From contig NZ_AKJW01000037.1 of the NCBI RefSeq assembly GCF_000282135.1, positions 1-49,706 on the forward strand: 49,706 nt of DNA. The letters run 5' to 3'. The notes under the pieces were generated by a model that was given only the letters and a program-made list of their open reading frames with translations, ran no database searches and was not told the origin of the DNA. This DNA comes from Herbaspirillum sp. CF444 (GTDB taxonomy: Bacteria; Pseudomonadota; Gammaproteobacteria; Burkholderiales; Burkholderiaceae_D). Below are positions 8,362 through 16,690 of the stretch, in pieces. The translations under genes and the position numbers were made by a program. Numbering within the stretch: the stretch's first letter is position 1; every line of letters begins with the position of its first letter.

Positions 8362-8568
8362 TCAGGGCATCAGCGTGGATCGGGGGTGCCGTTCTTGCGT
8401 CGGCTCTTCTTCCTGAGGAATCGTTGGAGTCTGATGCGTCGCGGCGCAATCGCAGGAATCGCATGAATCGCACGATGCGGCGTCGTCTTTCCCGTGCAAG
8501 GGATAACGCAAGGCCAGCGGTACGGCGATGATCGCCAGTGCCGCTGTCGTTGCGTCGAGCCAGTCCAT
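8362..8568 (-). CDS. small membrane protein with CxxCxxCxC cluster
   Basis: A 68-aa protein: a short hydrophobic helix (ATTAALAIIAVPLALRYPL, residues 6-24), a cysteine knot CDSCDSCDC, then a Pro/Glu/Thr-rich tail. The layout of a short helix followed by a dense Cys cluster recalls FeoB-associated Cys-rich membrane proteins, though no feo gene is near. It starts 23 bp after the stop of the binding-protein gene, with GAAGAAG upstream, so it appears to be the last gene of the sulfonate operon. The cysteines could bind metal or an Fe-S cluster; this is inference. The ORF is short, so some doubt remains. Confidence 0.5.
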   Translation of the reverse strand: MDWLDATTAALAIIAVPLALRYPLHGKDDAASCDSCDSCDCAATHQTPTIPQEEEPTQERHPRSTLMP

Positions 8569-8591
8569 GTCTTCTTCGGATCAGGCCGCTA

Positions 8592-9566
8592 TCAGGCCGG
8601 TTTCCAGATCGCGACATCGGTCGCGTTGATCTTCCTGGGCAGCAAACCGGCGGCAAAGAAGGCGTCGGCAATCCGTTGCTGCTCACCTAGCGCGCTTGCC
8701 ACGACGGCGCGCACGTCGTAGCTGCGGCGGCTGTTGGCCAGTTCAATGGTCGGCGCATCCAGGCCCCAGATCGGCGCCAGGAATGCCGCTGCTTCCTTCG
8801 GATTCCGGCGCACCCACAATCCTGTCTTTTTCAATTCATCGAATACCGCAGCCAGCACTTCCGGATGCGCTTCTGCAAACGGTGTCGAGGCAAGATAATA
8901 GCGCTGATAGTCGGCGATATTGCGGCCGTCCGAGAGGATGCGGATCGAGGTCTGATTTTGCGCGCCGGCGAGGAAGGGGTCCCAGGTCACCCAGGCATCC
9001 ACGCTGCCGCGCTCGAAGGCGGCGCGGCCGTCGGCCGGCGTGAGATAAGCGACGTCGATATCGCTGAATTTCAGGCCGGCTTTTTCCAGCGTGGCGATCA
9101 GCAGGTAGTGCACGCCCGCGGCTTTGGTGACGGCGATTTTCTTGCGCTTGAGATCGGCGACGGTTTTGATCGGCGAATCGGTGCGCACGATGACGGCCTG
9201 CGCCGAAGGCGAGGGCGCTTCCTGCGCCAGGTAGGTCAGTCTTGCACCGGCGGCCTGGGCGAACACCGGCACGGTATCGGCCACGTCGGCGCTGAGATCC
9301 ACGCCACCCACATTGAGCGCTTCCAGCAACGGCAGGCCGCTGGAAAACTCGTGCCAGCTGATTTTGACGTCATACGGGGCCAGCAGCTTTTCCAGCGTTC
9401 CCCTGCTCTTGATGATGGTGAGCAGCGTCGAGGATTTCTGGTAGCCGATGCGCAATGGGACCTGCTTGTTTTGCGCGAAACCGGGCAATGCAAGACTGGC
9501 GCCGCTGGTGGCGGCAAGGGCGGCGATGGCCTGGAGTACACGGCGACGTTGCAGATTATTTTTCAT
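8592..9566 (-). CDS. aliphatic sulfonate ABC transporter substrate-binding protein (SsuA-like)
   Basis: A 324-aa periplasmic binding protein of the SsuA/NitT/TauA type. It has an N-terminal signal with an RRR motif (MKNNLQRRRVLQAIAALAAT, possibly Tat) ending near FAQ, followed by VPLRIGYQKSSTLLTIIKSRG, WHEFSSGLPLLEALNVGGVD and GSVDAWVTWDPFLAGAQ, all typical of the family. The ATG at 9566 begins the signal peptide; the frame continues open upstream through the structured repeat, but that is not coding. It binds sulfonate-like anions for import. It is separated from the permease gene by the inserted element at 9619-9891, so its own expression may depend on readthrough or on the element. Confidence 0.9.
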   Translation of the reverse strand: MKNNLQRRRVLQAIAALAATSGASLALPGFAQNKQVPLRIGYQKSSTLLTIIKSRGTLEKLLAPYDVKISWHEFSSGLPLLEALNVGGVDLSADVADTVPVFAQAAGARLTYLAQEAPSPSAQAVIVRTDSPIKTVADLKRKKIAVTKAAGVHYLLIATLEKAGLKFSDIDVAYLTPADGRAAFERGSVDAWVTWDPFLAGAQNQTSIRILSDGRNIADYQRYYLASTPFAEAHPEVLAAVFDELKKTGLWVRRNPKEAAAFLAPIWGLDAPTIELANSRRSYDVRAVVASALGEQQRIADAFFAAGLLPRKINATDVAIWKPA

Positions 9567-9618
9567 GGAAAGGGGTGGCAATAAGAGAATAGGGAAGGTG
9601 ATTATCGATCGTGCGAGG

Positions 9619-9891
9619 CTAGAACTCATTTCATAAATAGGCGTGAGTGCGAGCTTGCCCTGTTTGGGATGAAGTGCAAGGCGCGAATCGAGGTCAAGAC
9701 TGGGTGTCTTGACCTCGATTCGTAACGCAGCAATTCGCCCAAACAGGCCGCTCCCTTTGGGTTCTTCCCAGAAAGGGCGCTGGCCGCGTTGCGCTCCTTG
9801 CGTGTGCCTCGGCACACGACGCGTCGCACGCCTTGCCAGCACCCTTTCTGGGAAGAACGCATCTCACGCCTATTTATGAAATGAGTTCTAG
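9619..9891. mobile_element. 273-bp MITE-like element with perfect 29-bp terminal inverted repeats
   Basis: Positions 9619-9647 and 9863-9891 are perfect reverse complements. Inside are further paired arms: 9659-9668 with 9738-9747; 9684-9700 with 9706-9722 (17 bp, loop TGGGT); 9761-9777 with 9842-9858 (17 bp); 9779-9784 with 9835-9840; and 9801-9808 with 9811-9818. Together they can fold as an outer stem opening into two long branches. There is no transposase gene, so it would be non-autonomous. Both ends begin with CTAG, which may be the target duplication. The right end lies inside the 3' end of the permease gene. Confidence 0.75.
9684..9722. repeat. internal 17-bp hairpin of the element
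   Basis: Perfect arms 9684-9700 and 9706-9722 (GAGGTCAAGAC / GTCTTGACCTC core) around TGGGT. It forms the tip of one branch of the structured element; there is no T-run, so it is not a standard terminator. Confidence 0.8.
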
Positions 9892-10782
9892 TACATCGCG
9901 CCATGCCAGCTTGCGCGCTTCGACATATTTGAGTGCGCTGTCGGAGAGTTTTCCCAGCGTCGCGAGAATGAGAATGGCGGCCACGACGATGTCCGGGCGG
10001 CTGCTTTCCCGCCCATCCGAGAGCAGGTAGCCGACGCCTTTGGTGGCGGCCATCAGTTCCGCCGCGACCAGAAACATCCACGCAAGGCTCAGGCCGGTAC
10101 GCAAGCCGGTGAACAGATTGGGCAGTGCCGCCGGCAGCAGAATGCGCCGGATCATCTGGCGGGAAGACAAACCATGGATTTTGCCGACCTCGATCAATTT
10201 GCGATCGACGTTGTGGATGCCGGCGACCAGATTGAGATAGACAGGAAAGAACGCGCCGATCGCGATCAATACGACTTTCGGTGTTTCATCGATACCGAGC
10301 CAGAGCAGCAGCAAGGGAATCCAGGCCAGACTGGGAATGGCGCGCAAGGCCTGGAAGGAAGGTTCCAGCAAGGCTTCTGCGCGGCGATGCATGCCGACCA
10401 GCAGGCCGAAAGCGATCGCCAGCAGCGATCCTGTCGCGAACCCTGCTGCAACCCGCGCCGTACTGACGCCGATATGCAAGAAAAGATCGCGCGTCGCGAG
10501 CGTATAGAGCGTCTGCGCGATTTCGCTTGGCGGTGGCAGCAACCGCGAGGGAATGACGCCGGTCGCCGCGCCGATTTCCAGCAAACTCAGAAACGCGACC
10601 GGCAACAAGGCCCCTGTCGGCCAACGCAATGCTTGCGTGCGCGCTGTCTCCGGCGCCGCCGCTTGCGCATGGACTTGCTTGTCAGCCGCCGGTCTCGGTC
10701 TTGTCCCGGCGGATTGTTCTACCCGGTCGATCAGATCGGCGTGACGCGTATCCAGCGACAGCAGCGAGTGCGATTCTTTCAT
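9874..10782 (-). CDS. sulfonate-type ABC transporter permease (SsuC-like)
   Basis: A 302-aa inner-membrane permease of the SsuC/TauC/NrtB class. It has a hydrophilic Ala/Gln-rich N-terminus of about 50 residues, then about six membrane segments. The ATPase-contacting EAA loop is at about 197-221 (EVGKIHGLSSRQMIRRILLP). The last residues (VLELIS) and the TAA stop lie within the right inverted repeat of the element at 9619-9891, so the present C-terminus was made by that insertion. The start is 5 bp after the stop of the upstream binding protein, so the two are co-transcribed. No ATPase gene is adjacent. Confidence 0.9.
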   Translation of the reverse strand: MKESHSLLSLDTRHADLIDRVEQSAGTRPRPAADKQVHAQAAAPETARTQALRWPTGALLPVAFLSLLEIGAATGVIPSRLLPPPSEIAQTLYTLATRDLFLHIGVSTARVAAGFATGSLLAIAFGLLVGMHRRAEALLEPSFQALRAIPSLAWIPLLLLWLGIDETPKVVLIAIGAFFPVYLNLVAGIHNVDRKLIEVGKIHGLSSRQMIRRILLPAALPNLFTGLRTGLSLAWMFLVAAELMAATKGVGYLLSDGRESSRPDIVVAAILILATLGKLSDSALKYVEARKLAWRDVLELIS

Positions 10783-10787
10783 GACGA

Positions 10788-11780
10788 TCAGGCCTGGCGG
10801 ATCACGCTTTGCGAAAACGTCGGATCAATCAGCGCGGTAATCGTTTTGGAGAGGTCGGTGCCACTCTTGACCAGTTCTTCGTCGAGCAGGATCGGGGCGG
10901 CAGCGCGCAGGGCCTCGATATGCTCCTTGCCGATTTGCGGATTGGAAAAGTCGTTGCGTTTAAGTTGCAACTGCGCCACCGGTAGCGAGAGTTTGGCTTC
11001 TTCGGCGATCAGCTTTGCGGTCTCGTCCGGATTCTTGATGATCCAGATGCGCGCGCGCTCATAGGCGCGGATGACGCGTTTTACCTCGTCGGGATATTTT
11101 GCGGCGAAGCTTTCCGTCACGTTGAGAAAGCCGTAAGTGTTGAAGTTGACGTTGCGATAAATCAGTTTCGAGCCCGCTTCAAGCTCGCTCGCCGCGAGAT
11201 GTGGGTCGAGTCCGGCCCAGGCGTCGACGCGCTTTTGTTCGAGCGCGACGCGGCCATCCGGGTGTTGCAGATGGACGATCTCGACGTCGCTTTTGGACAA
11301 GCCGTTTTCGTGCAGCGCACGCAGCAGGAACAGATAAGGATCGGTGCCTTTGGTGGCGGCGATTTTCTTGCCTTTGAGTTCCTTGACAGACTTGATGGTG
11401 GAATCTTTCTGCACTGCCAGCGCGGTCCATTCCGGACGTGAATAGACATAGACCGCCTTGGCCGGATTGCCATTGGCGCGCGCCAGCAACGCCGCGAGAC
11501 CGGCGGTGCTGCCGAAGTCCACGCTATCGCTGTTGAGATATTCCAGTGCGCGATTGCTGCCTTGGCTCAGTACCCATTTGACGGACGTGCCGCTGGTCTT
11601 CAGATCTTCTTCCAGCCAGCCGAATTTCTTGAGCACGAGACTCGGCGGCGAGTAATAGGCGTAGTCCAGGCGAATCTGTTTTGGGGGCTCTGCCGCGCGC
11701 GCAATCGAAGGTACGCTCAACGGCGCGGCGAGCGAGGCGATGCCGGCTGTTGTCAGGCGAAGAAAGTGACGGCGTTCCAT
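10788..11780 (-). CDS. aliphatic sulfonate ABC transporter substrate-binding protein
   Basis: A 330-aa periplasmic binding protein, first gene of the operon. Signal peptide MERRHFLRLTTAGIASLAAP carries an RR and ends near ARA-AEP. The mature part has the family pattern: KQIRLDYAYYSPPSLVLKKFGWLEEDLK, WVLSQGSNRALEYLNSDSVDFG, IAATKGTDPYLFLLRAL and VDAWAGLDPHLAASE. It resembles the second binding protein at 8592-9566 in family and layout but differs throughout, so the two may have different ligands rather than being a recent duplication. It probably captures sulfonates or related anions for the permease encoded directly downstream. Confidence 0.9.
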   Translation of the reverse strand: MERRHFLRLTTAGIASLAAPLSVPSIARAAEPPKQIRLDYAYYSPPSLVLKKFGWLEEDLKTSGTSVKWVLSQGSNRALEYLNSDSVDFGSTAGLAALLARANGNPAKAVYVYSRPEWTALAVQKDSTIKSVKELKGKKIAATKGTDPYLFLLRALHENGLSKSDVEIVHLQHPDGRVALEQKRVDAWAGLDPHLAASELEAGSKLIYRNVNFNTYGFLNVTESFAAKYPDEVKRVIRAYERARIWIIKNPDETAKLIAEEAKLSLPVAQLQLKRNDFSNPQIGKEHIEALRAAAPILLDEELVKSGTDLSKTITALIDPTFSQSVIRQA

Positions 11781-11955
11781 GTTGTTCTTTTCCCTTTTCT
11801 GGTCGAGTCGGGGCAGGCAATTGCTGCCGCTTTGACATCGACTCTACGGACGAAGCCTTGGGAAAAGAACGATTTTTTTCGCGCTTGCTTATTTGCTCAG
11901 CGCATGTGTTTCGGCGGCGAGGGGATGGCGGTGGCGCCTTGTCGGCGTAGTGGGT

Positions 11956-12561
11956 TCAGGGCAGGCGCAGTTCGAACAGGGCGCCGCCGTCGGGATGATT
12001 GGCGAGCAGGGCTTCGCCTTTTTTGTCGCCCTTGTGATGGGCGCCGGCGATGGCTTTGCACAAGTCCATGCCCAGGCCGGTGGAGGGTTTGGCTTCGTGC
12101 GTGCCGATGCCGGGACCGTCGTCGCGTACGGTGAAGACCACGCCGCTGCCGTCTTTACGGCAACCGAGTTCGATGCGCGAACGCGCAAAACGGGTGGCGT
12201 TCTGGAGTGCGGCTTCGAGCGCCAGGCCAACCAGGTTTTCGTCGAAGAAGGCAATCAGGGGCATGCCTTCTTCATTGACGAAGACATCCAGGCCGGTCTG
12301 ATTGATGGTCAGATGACGCAGCAATCCTTGCAGGAAGTCGTGTGGCGACAACGCTTCGACTTGCGCGGTCAATCCTTGGGAGGAGGCTTTGTACAAGGTC
12401 AGGAAACCGATCAGCTTTTCCTGCAATGTCAGGCAGGTCGTGTGCGCCTGGCCGGCACGCTCATCGGCGGAGCCGTCAGCGAGCGCACGCAGCTGACCTT
12501 CGAGAACGCCGAGTGAGTTTTTGATGTCATGAACAATAATCGCAGCCAGTTTGGGATCCAT
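11956..12561 (-). CDS. soluble histidine kinase-like protein
   Basis: A 201-aa cytoplasmic protein with a kinase core only. The dimerisation helix carries H11 in IIVHDIKNSLG; the ATPase part shows an N-box-like ALQNATRFA, G1 DDGPGIG (about 143-149) and G2 STGLGMDLCKAI, and ends FELRLP as kinases do. There is no sensor domain and no membrane segment. It starts 2 bp after the stop of the TPR response regulator, so the two form a translationally coupled pair and are probably cognate partners. The kinase is short for the family, so its input must come from a partner protein. Signal and output are unknown. Confidence 0.8.
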   Translation of the reverse strand: MDPKLAAIIVHDIKNSLGVLEGQLRALADGSADERAGQAHTTCLTLQEKLIGFLTLYKASSQGLTAQVEALSPHDFLQGLLRHLTINQTGLDVFVNEEGMPLIAFFDENLVGLALEAALQNATRFARSRIELGCRKDGSGVVFTVRDDGPGIGTHEAKPSTGLGMDLCKAIAGAHHKGDKKGEALLANHPDGGALFELRLP

Positions 12562-12563
12562 GG

Positions 12564-14192
12564 TCAGCTTTTCTGAGCGGCTTTTGCTACCGCTTCGCGT
12601 AAGAATTTATGCATCTTGCTGACGCGGTCGTTGCCCGGTATCAGACGATCGAGAGTGTTGAGATAGCGATTGACGCGCTTGACGTATTCCTGATTGATGC
12701 CGCGCTGGCTCATCCACAGCAGGTGCAACTGTGCCGCCGCCATCAGGACGCCGGTGTTTTCCGGCATGCTGTGCAGCGCTTCCTCCAGCTTGACCAGCGA
12801 CTCGTCCGGCTTGGCGCTGCGCATGAGCGCGTTGGCTTCGGCGATGATGGCCATGCACTGTTTGACGGCGCCGTCGACCAGTTCGTCGGCCATGTTTTCG
12901 CGGCCGCAGTCGATCAATACTTTACGGGCAAGCGTCAGCAGGGTTTTGTTTTCGTGATCCGACTTGACGGCCAGGGAGATCAGATTGGCGCCTTCATCCT
13001 CGCGGCCGATCGAGAAGGCGGCTCGGGCCAACGCCAGCGTGGCCATCTCCGACGGTACGCCGCCGGCGGCTTCCATGGCGCTCTCAAATGACTTTTCCGC
13101 GGAAATCATGTCGCCGCGCTGGACGTGGGCCTGCGCAGCCACCGCCGATTGGGCGGAGGCGAACATCTTCGATTCGGCGTAGCGTTTCGGCGCACTCGAC
13201 AGCAGCGTCAGCGCGGCGTCGAAGTCACCGGTATCGACATGCACCTGCGCCAGCGTCAGCAGATCGCTGGGTTGCGCCGTCAGCGATCCCTTGGTGTGCT
13301 TGAGCACCTTGCCGAAAGCTTCCTTGGCCTGCTCCAGATCGCCAACGCGATAGGCGGCGTCGCCGACCAGACGGCTGCGGCGCGCAGAGGGAATGATTTC
13401 CGACGAGCGCGACAAGGCGTCCAGCGCTTCGCTCTGATTGCCCTGCGCCTCTTCGATTTGCGCCAGCAGGTCGTAGGCCTCGATATATTGGGCGTTTTGC
13501 GCCAGCACATCCTGCACCAATACCTTGGCGTCATCGAGCTGTCCGGCAACGATATTGCAGCGCGCCATGCCGACCTTGGCCCATACCAGGTCGTCGCGCA
13601 TTTCCAGCGCTTGCGCATAGACTGCGCGCGCTTCTTCGATGCGGCGCAATTCGATCAGCAGGCTGCCCTTGGTCTTGAGGATGTCGACGATCCATTTGGG
13701 TGCGATCTTCAGCACGTTGTCGCATTCGACAATGGCGCCGGCCTGGTCCTTGCGTTTGAGCTTTTCATTGATCGGCAGCAGGGCGTTCTGCTTTTCCAGC
13801 AGGCGATCGATGCGTTCGGCCAGTTTGGAGGCCGTCAGCGGTTTGAGCATGTAAGCGTCGGGCTGAAATTCGGCGGCGCTGGCCACCAGGTTATAGCCGC
13901 TTTCCGCCGTCACCATGATGAACATGGTGGTCGGCGGCAGCATGTGTTGCGTGCGGAAGAATTCCAGCAACTGCTGACCGTTGGTTTCCCTGTTCAGGTT
14001 GTAGTCGCAGACGATCAGGTCATAGGCAGCCGCCTCCACGAAGCGGATTGCTTCATCGGGGGTGCCGGCCTGGTCGACTTTCGTGATGCCAAGCTGTCCC
14101 AGGTGCATGCGGATGTTTTGGCGCATGGAGGGCATGTCATCAATGATGAGCGAACGCAGGCTGCTGATACGGCTGAATGGAACCAAGGTCAT
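12564..14192 (-). CDS. response regulator with C-terminal TPR repeats
   Basis: A 542-aa protein. Residues 12-130 are a receiver domain with D18/D19, phospho-acceptor D63 (VCDYNLN), T95 and K117 (MLKPL). The rest (about 140-530) is helical, with several tetratricopeptide repeats (for example ARAVYAQALEMRDDLVWAKVGMARCNI and AQYIEAYDLLAQIEEAQGNQSEALDAL). There is no DNA-binding or enzymatic output domain, so output is probably protein-protein contact by the TPR array. It is the first gene of a pair with the small kinase. Its upstream region is shared divergently with recA. Confidence 0.9.
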   Translation of the reverse strand: MTLVPFSRISSLRSLIIDDMPSMRQNIRMHLGQLGITKVDQAGTPDEAIRFVEAAAYDLIVCDYNLNRETNGQQLLEFFRTQHMLPPTTMFIMVTAESGYNLVASAAEFQPDAYMLKPLTASKLAERIDRLLEKQNALLPINEKLKRKDQAGAIVECDNVLKIAPKWIVDILKTKGSLLIELRRIEEARAVYAQALEMRDDLVWAKVGMARCNIVAGQLDDAKVLVQDVLAQNAQYIEAYDLLAQIEEAQGNQSEALDALSRSSEIIPSARRSRLVGDAAYRVGDLEQAKEAFGKVLKHTKGSLTAQPSDLLTLAQVHVDTGDFDAALTLLSSAPKRYAESKMFASAQSAVAAQAHVQRGDMISAEKSFESAMEAAGGVPSEMATLALARAAFSIGREDEGANLISLAVKSDHENKTLLTLARKVLIDCGRENMADELVDGAVKQCMAIIAEANALMRSAKPDESLVKLEEALHSMPENTGVLMAAAQLHLLWMSQRGINQEYVKRVNRYLNTLDRLIPGNDRVSKMHKFLREAVAKAAQKS

Positions 14193-14520
14193 AGAGGGAG
14201 ATGCGCAAAAACGTAATATTACTAGCTAGAAATGTATATCAAATACGGTAAATACTCGCCAAAAAACGAGTATTTAAAGAAATTTGTTCAAATTATAGAG
14301 GCTGAAGGCGTTTTCCTTATGGGGGACGTCGTTTTGCCTTGATTTATTTGCCGCATCGCAACAAAAGGTGGCGACGAGACTGGCCGTGGGGTCGCTATAA
14401 TCGGTCCGGATACTAACAGACCTGAAATCCCAAGGTCGGTTTGTTCGTGGTAATCCGCAATATAGCCGCCGGGGAAGGGACGGTCGTTGTAGCGTAAATT
14501 TGCAACAGCAGAAAAATAGC
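14193..14520. other. divergent intergenic region between the TPR regulator gene and recA
   Basis: No gene is visible. A TATAAT stands at 14396-14401 on the plus strand with no good -35. Just after it an imperfect inverted repeat (about 14409-14441, ACAGACCT against AGGTCGGT) could fold as RNA. The AT-rich part next to 14193 should hold the promoter of the minus-strand operon, but I could not pick hexamers with confidence. Confidence 0.35.
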
Positions 14521-14549
14521 TTGCGCGAACAACTGTTTTTTTATACAGT
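14521..14549 (+). promoter_or_regulatory. recA promoter with LexA (SOS) box
   Basis: CTGTTTTTTTATACAG at 14533-14548 fits the LexA consensus CTGT-N8-ACAG exactly. It overlaps a possible promoter: TTGCGC (14521-14526) and TACAGT (14544-14549) with 17-bp spacing. It lies 70 bp before the recA start, so LexA binding here would block recA transcription until DNA damage. Confidence 0.85.
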
Positions 14550-14618
14550 GCTGTTTAAGCGATTCACTGTTCTACCGATTCACTGATTAGACGATTCCCC
14601 TTGCTGAAAGAAACTCCT

Positions 14619-15740
<1,122 letters not shown>

Positions 15741-15796
15741 TGTCGTTGTACTTCGTTCGAGTCTTGTCGGTCGCAACGATCGCGACGGTGTGACCG

Positions 15797-16264
15797 ATGC
15801 CCAGGCCGCAACTCAGCCTGAAGGCCCGAGCGCTCAAATATCTCTCTTCACGTGAGCATAGTCGTCTGGAACTTGCGCGTAAGCTAAGCCCTTACGCGCA
15901 AGATGACGACGATATCGAAGCCCTGCTCGACTGGCTGCAAGAATCTAAATTCCTCTCGCAAGAACGTTTTTCCGAATCCCTGGTGCATCGGCGTTCCGCT
16001 CGCTATGGCAATAATCGTATTTTGTCGGAACTGCAAAGCCACGGCATCAACGGCGAGGCGCTGGGTGAAGTCAAATTGGAACTGACCCAAGGCGAAGCCG
16101 AGCGCGCACGCGAGGTGTTGCGCCGCAAGTACGCCGAGCCGCCGGAAGACGCCGTCGCGCGCGCCAAATGCATGCGGTTTCTGCAGCAGCGCGGTTTTTC
16201 CCATCGCGCGATCCAGGCTGCGGTCAAAACCGCCTGGAGCGAGGAAAGCGACGATTTCGACTGA
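15797..16264 (+). CDS. recX: recombination regulator RecX
   Basis: A 155-aa RecX that binds and limits RecA filaments. Conserved stretches include [19 protein letters not shown] near the start, [33 protein letters not shown] in the middle and [20 protein letters not shown] at the end, consistent with three tandem three-helix repeats. It sits directly downstream of recA, as in most proteobacteria, and is presumably expressed by readthrough from the SOS-controlled recA promoter. Confidence 0.95.
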   Translation: MPRPQLSLKARALKYLSSREHSRLELARKLSPYAQDDDDIEALLDWLQESKFLSQERFSESLVHRRSARYGNNRILSELQSHGINGEALGEVKLELTQGEAERAREVLRRKYAEPPEDAVARAKCMRFLQQRGFSHRAIQAAVKTAWSEESDDFD

Positions 16265-16690
16265 GTATCCGCGGCGCCTCATCGGACAATGCCAGCCCTG
16301 AGCCTTTCAGACTACTTCTGCGCACTTTCATCCTGTGCCAATCTCTGCAAAATACTCGGTAGTGTCCGATCCTGCTGTCTAGCCGGGTCGAGCTGTGCTA
16401 AAATCTCCGGGTTTTTGCTGCGCCGCATTAGCGGCTGTCATGGCAATCTTTGCGATGACGACACGCAATGCGACAACGATTAATGTTGATCAAATGGCAT
16501 TCTCTATGCCCAACGCACTGTCTGCACCTTCTACTAAGCAATCCGCGAGGCCTTTCGGCTTCAGCGTGTCCCCTTTCGGGCGGGCTGCGCAATCGCGGGT
16601 TCTTGCCTTCATTCGCGCCGCGCGGTGTTGCCGCCAGCCGGATTTCAATCCAGTAAGTTTTATTTAATAGTGTCTTAAAGGGAAGCTCCC
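16265..16690. other. 426-bp recX-sucC intergenic region
   Basis: I see no supported gene. A 90-codon frame (16395-16667, GTG start) has no ribosome site and unconvincing composition. An extended -10-like TGCTAAAAT at 16396-16404 is a candidate start for a long sucCD leader of about 280 bases. No terminator with a T-run is evident after recX. Confidence 0.4.
16396..16404 (+). promoter_or_regulatory. candidate sucCD promoter -10
   Basis: TGCTAAAAT resembles an extended -10 (TGnTAtAAT); the -35 at the expected distance is poor. It would give sucC a long 5' leader. Tentative. Confidence 0.3.

Noticed and set aside
9566..9842. N-terminal extension of the second binding protein through the structured repeat
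   Set aside because: The signal peptide begins at 9566; the extension is simply the repeat read in an open frame.
16395..16667. 90-codon frame in the recX-sucC gap
   Set aside because: GTG start without a ribosome site, Cys/Phe/Arg-rich random composition, and it lies across a likely promoter.
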